Below, piece by piece: positions 20,136 to 28,543 of a DNA stretch of 48,681 nucleotides. Origin of the DNA: Tepidiphilus sp. J10 (GTDB lineage: Bacteria; Pseudomonadota; Gammaproteobacteria; Burkholderiales; Thiobacillaceae). Both the position numbers and the translations under genes were made by a program. The notes under the pieces were generated by a model. The model did no database searches. It was given only the letters and a program-made list of their open reading frames with translations, and was not told where the DNA came from. The DNA lies in contig CAMDHJ010000008.1 in NCBI GenBank assembly GCA_945897865.1, forward strand, positions 1-48,681, written 5' to 3'. Each line of letters opens with the position of its first letter. Position 1 is the first letter of the stretch.

Positions 20136-22981
20136 TCCAGCCGAAATTCAGACAAAGGCTGACTCTGCAGACCGTGCTGCCGTTTGGCTTGCTGGCGTTG
20201 TGGCTGACCAGTCTTGCGCTTTCGATCGGCGTCACGCTTTGGCAACGCAGCGCCTTCGAATTCACGCGCGCACGAGCAGAGTTGATGAGCGAGGCATCAG
20301 CGCTGGCGCGGCTGGCTGAACGCGGTCTGGCGGATGCGCCACATCTGGTCGAATCCAGCATCACGCATGCCGGCGCGCATCGTCTGGTCAATATTGCCGC
20401 CGTCCTCGATACGGAAGGACGTGTGATTTTCGCCAACCATCTGGCCTGGAAGGGCAATCTGGCGGCGGAGGTCATTCCCGGCTTCGATCGCCGCCGCTTT
20501 CAACGCAGCGCCCAGAGCCGCCTACCCGACCTGCTGCCACAAACGGACAGTCTTTACCCGTCGGCGCTGATGGCCTACACACCGCCGCTGGCCGGGCTGG
20601 GCGTGCGCAACCTGAAGCAGGGCGCGGTGTATCTGGAATACGACCTGAACGAACGCCAGCAGCAGGCAAAAATCGATGTATTGAAGGCGCATACACCGCA
20701 GTTTGTCGCCGCCCTGATCCTGACCTTGCTGTTGATCTGGCTGCTGCAACGCCAGGTCAGCCGGCCGCTGAACGCGCTGATTCGCGGCAGTCAGCAAATC
20801 GCGCGTGGCAATTTCAGTCACCAGGTACCGGCAAGCGGCCCGCGCGAGATCGCCGATCTGGCCGATGCCTTCAATCAGATGAGCGAGCAACTGCAAAACG
20901 CCGTCGCCAATCTTCAAGCCAGTGAAGAACAGCTGACGGTCACCCTGCATTCGATCGGTGATGCGCTGATTTCCACTGATCTTGCCGGCCAGGTCACGTT
21001 GATGAACCCGGTTGCCGAAGATCTGACTGGCTGGAGTCTGGCGGCCGCGCGCGGCAGACCAATCAACGAGATTTTCCAGATCGAGAACGCACACACCGGC
21101 GCCGCCGCTGAAATTCCGATCGAGCGGGTACTGATGGAAGGGGTGATTGTCGGTCTGGCCAACCATACCGTGCTGATTTCGCGCAGCGGCAGGCGTTACC
21201 ACATCGCCGACAGCGCGGCGCCGATTCGCGACAGGAGTGGCCAGCTGAACGGCGTCGTCATGGTGTTCCACACGGTAGACGAGGAGTACCGGTTGAACGC
21301 CGCGCTGGCCGAAAGTGAGCAGCATTTCCGTACCCTGGCGGATGCCGGCCAAGCCCTGGTCTGGACCTCCGGCCTGGACAAGAACTGCGACTACTTCAAC
21401 CAGGTCTGGCTTGACTTCACTGGCCGCACCCTGGAACAGGAACGCGGCGACGGCTGGGCGCAGGGCGTGCACCCGGACGACTACCAGCGCTGCCTCGACA
21501 CCTACATCACCGCTTTCGATCAACGCCAGACGTTCAGCATGGTGTATCGCTTGCGGCGGCATGATGGCGAATACCGCTGGCTGCTCGACGATGGCAAGCC
21601 CCGCTATGACACGCAGGGCAAATTCCTTGGCTACATTGGTCACTGCCTGGACATTACCGACCAACGCCAGGCCGAGGCGGATATCCGCCGCCTGGCCTAT
21701 TACGACGAACTCACCGGTCTGGCGAATCGACGCCTGTTCATGGACCGGCTCAGCCAGGCGCTGGCTGCGGCCCGGCGCAGCAGCCAGATTGGCGCCCTGT
21801 TGTTCATTGATCTCGACCAGTTCAAACGTGTCAACGACGCACGCGGACACAGCATCGGCGATGCACTGTTGCAGCAGGTGGGCGGTCGCCTGAAACGTTT
21901 CCTGCGCGATGAGGACACCGTGGCGCGGCTGGGTGGCGATGAGTTTGTCGTGCTGCTGATCAACCTGGCCAACTCAGCCGAAGCCGCCGCGCGGCAGGCG
22001 ATGGGCGTCTCGGAGAAAATTCGCGGCGTGATGGCAACCCCTTTCCAGGTGGCAGGCACCGATTTCCATATTGGCGCCAGCATCGGCATCACGGTATTTC
22101 CGAAAGGCGGCGAAAACGAGGACGATCTGGTGCGCGAAGCCGATACCGCGATGTATCGCGCCAAGGATGCCGGCCGCAATGCCGTGGTCTATTTCGAAGC
22201 CGCGATGCAGGAAAACGTGCGCGCCCGCTTGGCGTTGGAACAAGACCTGCATCAGGCGATCAGCCAGAACGAACTGAGCCTCTACCTGCAACCCCAGGTC
22301 AACAGCCAGCGTGCCCTGGTCGGCGCGGAAGCGCTGTTGCGCTGGCATCACCCGACAAAAGGTCTGATTTCACCGCTCGCCTTCATCCCGGTGGCGGAAG
22401 AGTCCGGCCAGATTCTGGCTTTGGGCGAATGGGTGCTGCGTGAAGCAGCGCGTCTGCTGAAGCAGTGCGACGACATCGGCCGGCCGTTGCGCCTGGCGGT
22501 GAATGTCAGTCCGCGCCAGTTCCGCCACTCCGGCTTCGTTGCACAGGTCAGCGCCATCCTGCGCGACGCCGGCGCCGACCCGACGCATCTGGTGCTGGAA
22601 GTGACCGAAGGCCTGGTGATCGAAGACATCCACGACACCATCGCGAAAATGGAAGAACTCAACAAGATCGGCATCCATTTCTCGATCGACGACTTTGGCA
22701 CCGGCTATTCCTCGCTCGCCTATCTGAAACGCATGCCGCTGCATGAACTGAAGGTCGACCGCACCTTCGTGCAGGACGTGCCGCACGATCTCAACGATGT
22801 CGCGCTGGTGGAAACCATCCTGTCGGTCGCCGGACACCTGAACCTTTCCGTCGTCGCCGAGGGTGTCGAAACCGAAGCCCAGTTCGCCTTCCTGCAGTCG
22901 CGCGGTTGCGATGTTTTCCAGGGTTATCTGTTCGACCGCCCGCTACCGATGGAAGAATTCAAGGCACGCTGGCGCGGGTGA
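20132..22981 (+). CDS. Membrane HAMP-PAS-PAS-GGDEF-EAL c-di-GMP enzyme
   Basis: N-terminal TM and periplasmic loop, HAMP, PAS; RLGGDEFVVLL; VGAEALLRWHHP and DDFGTGYSSLAYLKRMPLHELKVD; the start overlaps the preceding stop (ATGA). Confidence 0.93.
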   Translation: MIQPKFRQRLTLQTVLPFGLLALWLTSLALSIGVTLWQRSAFEFTRARAELMSEASALARLAERGLADAPHLVESSITHAGAHRLVNIAAVLDTEGRVIFANHLAWKGNLAAEVIPGFDRRRFQRSAQSRLPDLLPQTDSLYPSALMAYTPPLAGLGVRNLKQGAVYLEYDLNERQQQAKIDVLKAHTPQFVAALILTLLLIWLLQRQVSRPLNALIRGSQQIARGNFSHQVPASGPREIADLADAFNQMSEQLQNAVANLQASEEQLTVTLHSIGDALISTDLAGQVTLMNPVAEDLTGWSLAAARGRPINEIFQIENAHTGAAAEIPIERVLMEGVIVGLANHTVLISRSGRRYHIADSAAPIRDRSGQLNGVVMVFHTVDEEYRLNAALAESEQHFRTLADAGQALVWTSGLDKNCDYFNQVWLDFTGRTLEQERGDGWAQGVHPDDYQRCLDTYITAFDQRQTFSMVYRLRRHDGEYRWLLDDGKPRYDTQGKFLGYIGHCLDITDQRQAEADIRRLAYYDELTGLANRRLFMDRLSQALAAARRSSQIGALLFIDLDQFKRVNDARGHSIGDALLQQVGGRLKRFLRDEDTVARLGGDEFVVLLINLANSAEAAARQAMGVSEKIRGVMATPFQVAGTDFHIGASIGITVFPKGGENEDDLVREADTAMYRAKDAGRNAVVYFEAAMQENVRARLALEQDLHQAISQNELSLYLQPQVNSQRALVGAEALLRWHHPTKGLISPLAFIPVAEESGQILALGEWVLREAARLLKQCDDIGRPLRLAVNVSPRQFRHSGFVAQVSAILRDAGADPTHLVLEVTEGLVIEDIHDTIAKMEELNKIGIHFSIDDFGTGYSSLAYLKRMPLHELKVDRTFVQDVPHDLNDVALVETILSVAGHLNLSVVAEGVETEAQFAFLQSRGCDVFQGYLFDRPLPMEEFKARWRG

Positions 22982-23018
22982 GACCTGCCTAGGCGGGCCG
23001 GCCCATGAGTGAGTGACG

Positions 23019-23092
23019 GTAGGATGGGCCAAGCGTAGCGGGCCCATCAATGTACTGAGCGTGATGGGCCCGCTGCGCTTGGCCCATCCTAC
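23019..23092. repeat. GTAGG...CCTAC palindrome, family A
   Basis: gtaggatgggccaagcgtagcgggcccatca...tgatgggcccgctgcgcttggcccatcctac. Confidence 0.9.
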
Positions 23093-23107
23093 GATCAGGC
23101 TCCTAGC

Positions 23108-24505
23108 CTACAGGTCAGGCAGTTTCTTGCCCGGATTGAGCCGTCCGAGCGGATCGAACAGCCGCTTCACATCGCGCATCATCGCCAGCGTCGAAGCATC
23201 CAGTTCGCGGCCGACGTAATGCCGCTTCTCGCTGCCGATGCCATGTTCGCCGGACAGGCTGCCGCCAAGGCCAAGCACGGCCTCGATCAAGGCATCGCGA
23301 CAAGCGCGGGCGCGCGCCATTTCTTCGGCGTCGTCGGCATGCACCATCAGATTGACATGCAGATTGCCGTTGCCGGCATGGCCGAAGCTGACGATCGGCA
23401 CTTGATGATATTTGCCCAGCGCGTCGATCGCGTTGACCAGACTGGCCAGCCGCGCCACCGGCACCACCACGTCTTCATTGATCTTCAACGGCGCGATCTT
23501 CTTCACCGCGAAGGACAGCGACTTGCGCGCCACCCAAAGCGCGGCGATGGTTGCGGCGGTAAAGCCGCTCTGAATTTCCAGCAAGCCCTCGCCCGCCAGC
23601 GCCTGTTCCAGTGCCGCGATCTGGCGCGGCAGATCGTCGGCATCACCGTCGGCTTCCACCATCAACACAGCTTGAGTTCCGTCCGGCAGACCTTCCGCCG
23701 CGCCATATTCGCGGATGGCATCAATTGCGCGGCGATCCATGAATTCGAGCGCGCTGGGCAGCACCGGATGCGACATCGATTTGCCCATGATCCGGCTCAC
23801 CGCCGCGCAAGCCGAGGCGTTGCTGGCATAGCAGACGCGCAGGGTGGCGACGCTTTGCGGCGCCGGAACCAGCTTCAACGTGGCTTCGGTGATCAATGCC
23901 AGCGTGCCTTCCGAACCGACCAGTAAACGGGTCAGATCGTAGGCAGTCGCATATTTGGTGGTGCGGCCGCCGACCCGAATCTCGCGTCCGTCGCCGGTCA
24001 CCGCGCGCAACCCCAGGACATGATCGCGCGTCGCACCGTACTTCACGCAACGCGGCCCGGCGGCGTTCATCGCCAGGTTGCCGCCGATGCGGCAATAAGC
24101 GCCGGAACCGGGATCGGGCGCATACATCAGGCCCACCGTCGCCGCCAAGGCATCGATGTCGTCAGTCACCACGCCCGGCTCCACCACCACCAGCCGGTTG
24201 GCGGCATCGAATTCGACGATTCGGCGCATGCACTCGAAACTGACCACCAGACTGCCCGTCACCGGCATCGCGCCGCCGACATTGCCGGAACCGGCACCGC
24301 GCGCCACCAGCGCCAGCCGATGCCGGTTGGCGAGGCGCACGATAGCGACGACATCGTCATGACTGGTTGGAAACAGCACCGCATCCGGCAGACAGGATTT
24401 CGGCGTTTCATCGCTGGCGTACAACGCCAGCGTAGCGGCATCGGCAAACACCCGGTCTACGCCGAGCAGCGCCTGCAATTCGGTGAGGATTTCGCTGTTC
24501 AGCAT
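23108..24505 (-). CDS. glcD: FAD-binding oxidase, glycolate oxidase GlcD / D-lactate dehydrogenase-like
   Basis: PTSHDDVVAIVRLANRHRLALVARGAGSGNVGGAMPVTGSLVVSFE...YCRIGGNLAMNAAGPRCVKYGATRDHVLGL...SFGHAGNGNLHVN...SGEHGIGSEKRHYV. Confidence 0.88.
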   Translation of the reverse strand: MLNSEILTELQALLGVDRVFADAATLALYASDETPKSCLPDAVLFPTSHDDVVAIVRLANRHRLALVARGAGSGNVGGAMPVTGSLVVSFECMRRIVEFDAANRLVVVEPGVVTDDIDALAATVGLMYAPDPGSGAYCRIGGNLAMNAAGPRCVKYGATRDHVLGLRAVTGDGREIRVGGRTTKYATAYDLTRLLVGSEGTLALITEATLKLVPAPQSVATLRVCYASNASACAAVSRIMGKSMSHPVLPSALEFMDRRAIDAIREYGAAEGLPDGTQAVLMVEADGDADDLPRQIAALEQALAGEGLLEIQSGFTAATIAALWVARKSLSFAVKKIAPLKINEDVVVPVARLASLVNAIDALGKYHQVPIVSFGHAGNGNLHVNLMVHADDAEEMARARACRDALIEAVLGLGGSLSGEHGIGSEKRHYVGRELDASTLAMMRDVKRLFDPLGRLNPGKKLPDL

Positions 24506-24511
24506 CAGACC

Positions 24512-24566
24512 GTAGGGTGCGCCATGCGCACCGATTCAGATGCAACGGTGCGCATGGCGCACCCTA
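24512..24566. repeat. GTAGG...CCTAC palindrome, family B
   Basis: gtagggtgcgccatgcgcaccg...cggtgcgcatggcgcaccctac. Confidence 0.9.
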
Positions 24567-24590
24567 CGAGATCAGGTGTCATCGCGCCCA

Positions 24591-25124
24591 TCACCCCAGC
24601 GCAGGCTCAACCACTTCGGCAACGCTGGCCAGCGCGTCGCTATCGGCATAGCGGCTGTACACCTCCTGCACGGCGGCTTCGTAGATGATCCGGTTGAACG
24701 CCGAACTGGCCTGATCCGCCATGGTGTGCTTGACCGCCTGAGTCATCACCTTGTCGAGCGAAACGATGCGTTTGGCGCGAATCACACCGTCTTCAGCATC
24801 GACCAGAATCATCCGCATGCGTGCCCGGTCGCCCGCTGTTTCGTTCGGCAATGCGCGCTGCGCTTCCGGCACCAGATGGATATTGAAGGCCACGTCGGAC
24901 CATTCGCAAACATCCTTGATCTTGTAGAGCAGAAACGCCGCCGGGCCGTGCGTGAAAAGGCCGACATCCATCGGCTGCAAGCGGAAACCTTCAACTTCAC
25001 CTGGCGTCGGGCTGCTCCAGAACAACACCAGTTCGTGCGCACCGCCCGTGTAGATATAGCGAGCGCCTTCATCGTAACGGGCATGTTCCGGGCTGTAGAC
25101 CTCGCCCACCTGACGTGTGGTCAT
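24591..25124 (-). CDS. Hypothetical protein
   Basis: 177-aa ORF; its start overlaps the upstream stop by 4 nt (ATGA). Confidence 0.75.
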   Translation of the reverse strand: MTTRQVGEVYSPEHARYDEGARYIYTGGAHELVLFWSSPTPGEVEGFRLQPMDVGLFTHGPAAFLLYKIKDVCEWSDVAFNIHLVPEAQRALPNETAGDRARMRMILVDAEDGVIRAKRIVSLDKVMTQAVKHTMADQASSAFNRIIYEAAVQEVYSRYADSDALASVAEVVEPALG

Positions 25125-25540
25125 TGATCCTGCTCCGGCAGCAGCGAAGCCAGCATCGACACCATGTCGGCGTCAAAGTCAAAGCCGGGATCCTGGCCGG
25201 GATTGATCGACAAGCCCATGTCGGCCCCCATGCGCTGCACGATCCAGGACACCTCGGTCAGCAGACCGCCGCTGTAACCGGGGAATTCGCTGGTGAACTC
25301 CTTGGCGCGCTCGGGCGACGAAAAGACGATGAAAACGCGGTTGCCCTCCTCGTCCTCAATCACCAGCGGGTCTGCCTTGGTGGAGAGCTGGAAACCGGCA
25401 ATCTGATGCTTTTCATCCTTGATCGGCATGAAAACCTGATGGTCAAGCAGCTGGCGGGCAAAGGTTTCCGGGTCAAGACTGCCCTGCTCCATTTCAGACA
25501 GCAGGCGTTCAACTTCATTTCGTGCGGTGATAGCGTTCAT
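25121..25540 (-). CDS. SseB-like N-terminal domain protein
   Basis: QLLDHQVFMPIKDEK...FQLSTKADPLVIEDEEGNRVFIVFSSPERAKEF resembles the SseB N-terminal domain. Confidence 0.7.
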   Translation of the reverse strand: MNAITARNEVERLLSEMEQGSLDPETFARQLLDHQVFMPIKDEKHQIAGFQLSTKADPLVIEDEEGNRVFIVFSSPERAKEFTSEFPGYSGGLLTEVSWIVQRMGADMGLSINPGQDPGFDFDADMVSMLASLLPEQDQ

Positions 25541-25633
25541 GGAATGTGCTGCAATGCGGGAGAACGGGCAGGATACCACCGCCCCCGCGCCCCGGAAACG
25601 GCCGCGACAACCAATCTACATCAAGGAAAAACC

Positions 25634-26536
25634 ATGCTCAGACTAGGCATCGACCTGGGCGGCACGAAAATCGAGATCGCCGCCTATGACGCCAACGGAC
25701 GCGAATGCCTGCGCCACCGCGTCGCCACGCCGCAAGGTGATTACCGCGCCAGCATCGAAAGCGTCGCCAGACTGGTAGAAAACGCCGAAAGCGAACTGCA
25801 GGCGCGCGGCAGCGTCGGCATCGGCATGCCCGGCGCCGAATCAAGAAACAGCGGCCTGATCAAGAACGCCAACTCCACCTGCCTGATCGGCCAACCACTG
25901 CGGCACGATCTGGAACAGCGCTTGCAGCGCGAAGTGCGATTGACCAACGACGCCAACTGCTTTGCCTTGTCGGAAGCCGTCGATGGCGCCGCCGCCGGCG
26001 CTGAAGTGGTGTTCGGCGTCATTCTCGGCACCGGCTGCGGCGGTGGCATCGTCGTGCGTGGACAGGTGCTCACCGGCACCAACGCCATCAGCGGCGAATG
26101 GGGCCACAACCCGCTGCCCTGGCCGACCGACGCCGAACGCCCCGGCCCCGCCTGCTACTGCGGCAAACACGGCTGCAACGAAACCTGGCTGTCCGGCCCC
26201 GGCCTGGCGCGCGACCACCACGCCCACAGCGGCCAGACGCTGACCGCCGATGCCATCGCCAGCATTGCCAACCAAAACGACCCCGCCTGCCAGGCCAGCC
26301 TGGCGCGCTACGAAGACCGCCTCGCGCGTGGCCTGGCGAATGTCATCAACCTCCTCGACCCGGATGTCATCGTCCTCGGCGGCGGGCTATCCAACATCCA
26401 GCGCCTGTACGACAACGTACCGCGTTTGTGGTCGCGCTACGTCTTCTCCGACCATGTCGCCACCCGCCTGGTCGCGCCGATGCACGGCGATTCCAGCGGC
26501 GTGCGCGGCGCGGCGTGGTTGTGGAATACGGCTTGA
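25634..26536 (+). CDS. ROK family sugar kinase (fructokinase / NagK-like)
   Basis: MLRLGIDLGGTKIEIAAYD...SGEWGHNPLPW...PACYCGKHGCNETWLSGPGL...DPDVIVLGGGLSN. Confidence 0.92.
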   Translation: MLRLGIDLGGTKIEIAAYDANGRECLRHRVATPQGDYRASIESVARLVENAESELQARGSVGIGMPGAESRNSGLIKNANSTCLIGQPLRHDLEQRLQREVRLTNDANCFALSEAVDGAAAGAEVVFGVILGTGCGGGIVVRGQVLTGTNAISGEWGHNPLPWPTDAERPGPACYCGKHGCNETWLSGPGLARDHHAHSGQTLTADAIASIANQNDPACQASLARYEDRLARGLANVINLLDPDVIVLGGGLSNIQRLYDNVPRLWSRYVFSDHVATRLVAPMHGDSSGVRGAAWLWNTA

Positions 26537-26725
26537 GCGGCATGCCGGGAGCTGCGTAGTTGTTCATACGCCCGACTGAGCGAAGCTTTCCAGCGCGGAT
26601 AAGGAGAAAGAGCGGAACCAGCGGAAACAGCTGAACCAGCAAGGGCGCGCGAGCATTTTTGCAATATCCGGGTTAGCTTCAGCTGGCTGGTTTTTCGGCT
26701 TCCGGCTAGCATTGAGGCGCAGCCA

Positions 26726-27040
26726 ATGCTAACGACCGCACGGCGAAAAACACCAACTCAGGAGAGTGAATTGAAAAACCAGAGCGAAGATCAGGACACC
26801 TGTGTATGTCAGGAACGCCGAAAATATCCGCATCTAAGGGCCATCTATGATGAGTCGAGAAAATATATCGACCACCTGTTTCAAGGTAACCGGGAGCCGA
26901 TTTCAGGTCCGATGGACCATATCGCTCACCGCATCATCGAGAAGCAATACCCAAACCTCAGCAGCGAAGACATCCGCATCCTGGTTGGCGCTATCGAACG
27001 TGTACATCAGGTGTTTGCCACCGCCGGCAAGCGGGGGTGA
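26726..27040 (+). CDS. Small hypothetical protein
   Basis: 104-aa ORF (may start nearer 26771); EKQYPNLSSEDIRILVGAIERVHQ. Confidence 0.5.
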   Translation: MLTTARRKTPTQESELKNQSEDQDTCVCQERRKYPHLRAIYDESRKYIDHLFQGNREPISGPMDHIAHRIIEKQYPNLSSEDIRILVGAIERVHQVFATAGKRG

Positions 27041-27193
27041 TCGCCTTGGGCATTTATAAAATCAAGAATCGGGCCAATGCCAGCGTTTTCGTAGTCGATG
27101 TCATCCAGGCTGCAACTGGACAGCTGCGAGTTGCGCCTTCTGGTCGACGCGATCGAACGCGTGCATGCCAGTAACGTCAAAAAGCAAGAAAGC

Positions 27194-27219
27194 AAAAAGC
27201 CGGGCATGCCCGGCTTTTT
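27194..27219. terminator. Bidirectional-looking intrinsic terminator
   Basis: aaaaagccgggcatgcccggcttttt. Confidence 0.85.
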
Positions 27220-27237
27220 CTTGGTGTTGTCCAGCGC

Positions 27238-27666
27238 TCAGGGACGCAGATAGGCGTAACCCTTTTGCTGTTGCTGCATGATCTGAATGACCCCGGCGGG
27301 GACATAGCCGATGCTGGACAGCATGTCGTCCTTGTTCAGCTTTTGATTGCGCATGGTGTTCTGGCAGGCAAGCACCTTGACGCCGGATTCAACTGCGTCA
27401 TTGATTCGGTTGCCGACTTCGGATTCGGCTTTCAGCATGTTGATGCCGGGGCCGAAAGCGATGATTTCCAGTTCCACATTGGCGTTGCCGAGGTCTTTCT
27501 GGATGTTCTTGGCATTGTTCAGTGCCAGGTTCCATTTGGCGGAATCGTTATCACTGACCTGAATCACCATTTTTGATTTTTCCATTGCCAGCGCTGGGGT
27601 GGCCATGGCGCCGAACATCAGGGCACTACTCAACAAAATACCGGCGATTGTGTGCATTTTTTTCAT
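27238..27666 (-). CDS. Exported DsrE/DsrF-like family protein
   Basis: MKKMHTIAGILLSSALMFGAMATPALA signal; MVIQVSDNDSAKWNLALNNAKNIQKDLGNANVELEIIAFGPGINMLKAES...VKVLACQNTM. Confidence 0.82.
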   Translation of the reverse strand: MKKMHTIAGILLSSALMFGAMATPALAMEKSKMVIQVSDNDSAKWNLALNNAKNIQKDLGNANVELEIIAFGPGINMLKAESEVGNRINDAVESGVKVLACQNTMRNQKLNKDDMLSSIGYVPAGVIQIMQQQQKGYAYLRP

Positions 27667-27876
27667 TGAAATCTCCTCGGGGTGTGGGAAAACAGGGAAT
27701 GAAACGGCACGAATCAAATGCCATTCGCGCTGTAAGACGTGGCCGGTTTCCGTTTTATTCCATCCCGCGCGGAGAAAAGTGCGCGCCCACCCCGAACTTC
27801 AACCTGCGCTTATCCGGTTGTCACCTGAACCCAGCACGGCGCGCGATTCAAACTCATGTGAAACGAACGCCACCCC

Positions 27877-27953
27877 GTAGGATGGGCGAAGCGTAGCGCG
27901 CCCATCATTCCTGCGTTGGATGATGGGCGCGCCTTCGGCTTCGCCCATCCTAC
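27877..27953. repeat. GTAGG...CCTAC palindrome, family A
   Basis: gtaggatgggcgaagcgtagcgcgcccatc...gatgggcgcgccttcggcttcgcccatcctac. Confidence 0.9.
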
Positions 27954-27988
27954 GACTCAAGCCAAGTCAACCCAAGCCCAACCCAGGT

Positions 27989-28450
27989 TCAACCGAAAAA
28001 CCGTGCCAGCACGCCCAGTGTGCAGGTGATCAATCCCAAGCTCAGATTGATCGCGACGATCTGTCGAATCCGGTTCTGCGCCGCCGCCGCCGCTGGGATG
28101 TCACCTGCCGCCAGGTTGGAACGCAACGCGGCATAGGGCTTGAAATAGAGATAGGCGAACAATGCAGCCATCACCCAGCCGATCACCGTCATCGTCAGCA
28201 CCGTATGCGAGCCGCGTCCGGCGCCCATGCCGGTAAGGCCGTGGCCGGTGACCAGCAAGGTGACGACGCAGACCCAGACCAACGGGAAGAAGCGCGAAAA
28301 CACGCGTTGCCACAAAGCCAGTCGCACGGGGGGCTCCAACGCCATCGCACTGGGCCGCAACGCCATATGCGCGAACAACATGCCACCCACCCAGCCGATG
28401 GCGGCCAACAGGTGCAGAACCAGAAACAGGGGGATCAACCAGGTCATCAA
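27989..28450 (-). CDS. CopD-like integral membrane protein
   Basis: PLFLVLHLLAAIGWVGGMLFAHMALRP...LVTGHGLTGMG; four predicted TM helices. Confidence 0.75.
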   Translation of the reverse strand: MMTWLIPLFLVLHLLAAIGWVGGMLFAHMALRPSAMALEPPVRLALWQRVFSRFFPLVWVCVVTLLVTGHGLTGMGAGRGSHTVLTMTVIGWVMAALFAYLYFKPYAALRSNLAAGDIPAAAAAQNRIRQIVAINLSLGLITCTLGVLARFFG

Positions 28451-28543
28451 CCTCTCCAGAAATATTTATTGGGCGAACCATGCAGCAAGCTCGCTGAATC
28501 GGCAAGCCGGGTGCGACGGAAACAGCACCGAATCAACCTAGGT

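Noticed and set aside
27238-27666. DsrE-like protein as evidence for a dsr sulfur oxidation operon
   Set aside because: Isolated exported single-domain protein with no dsrAB or other dsr genes nearby.
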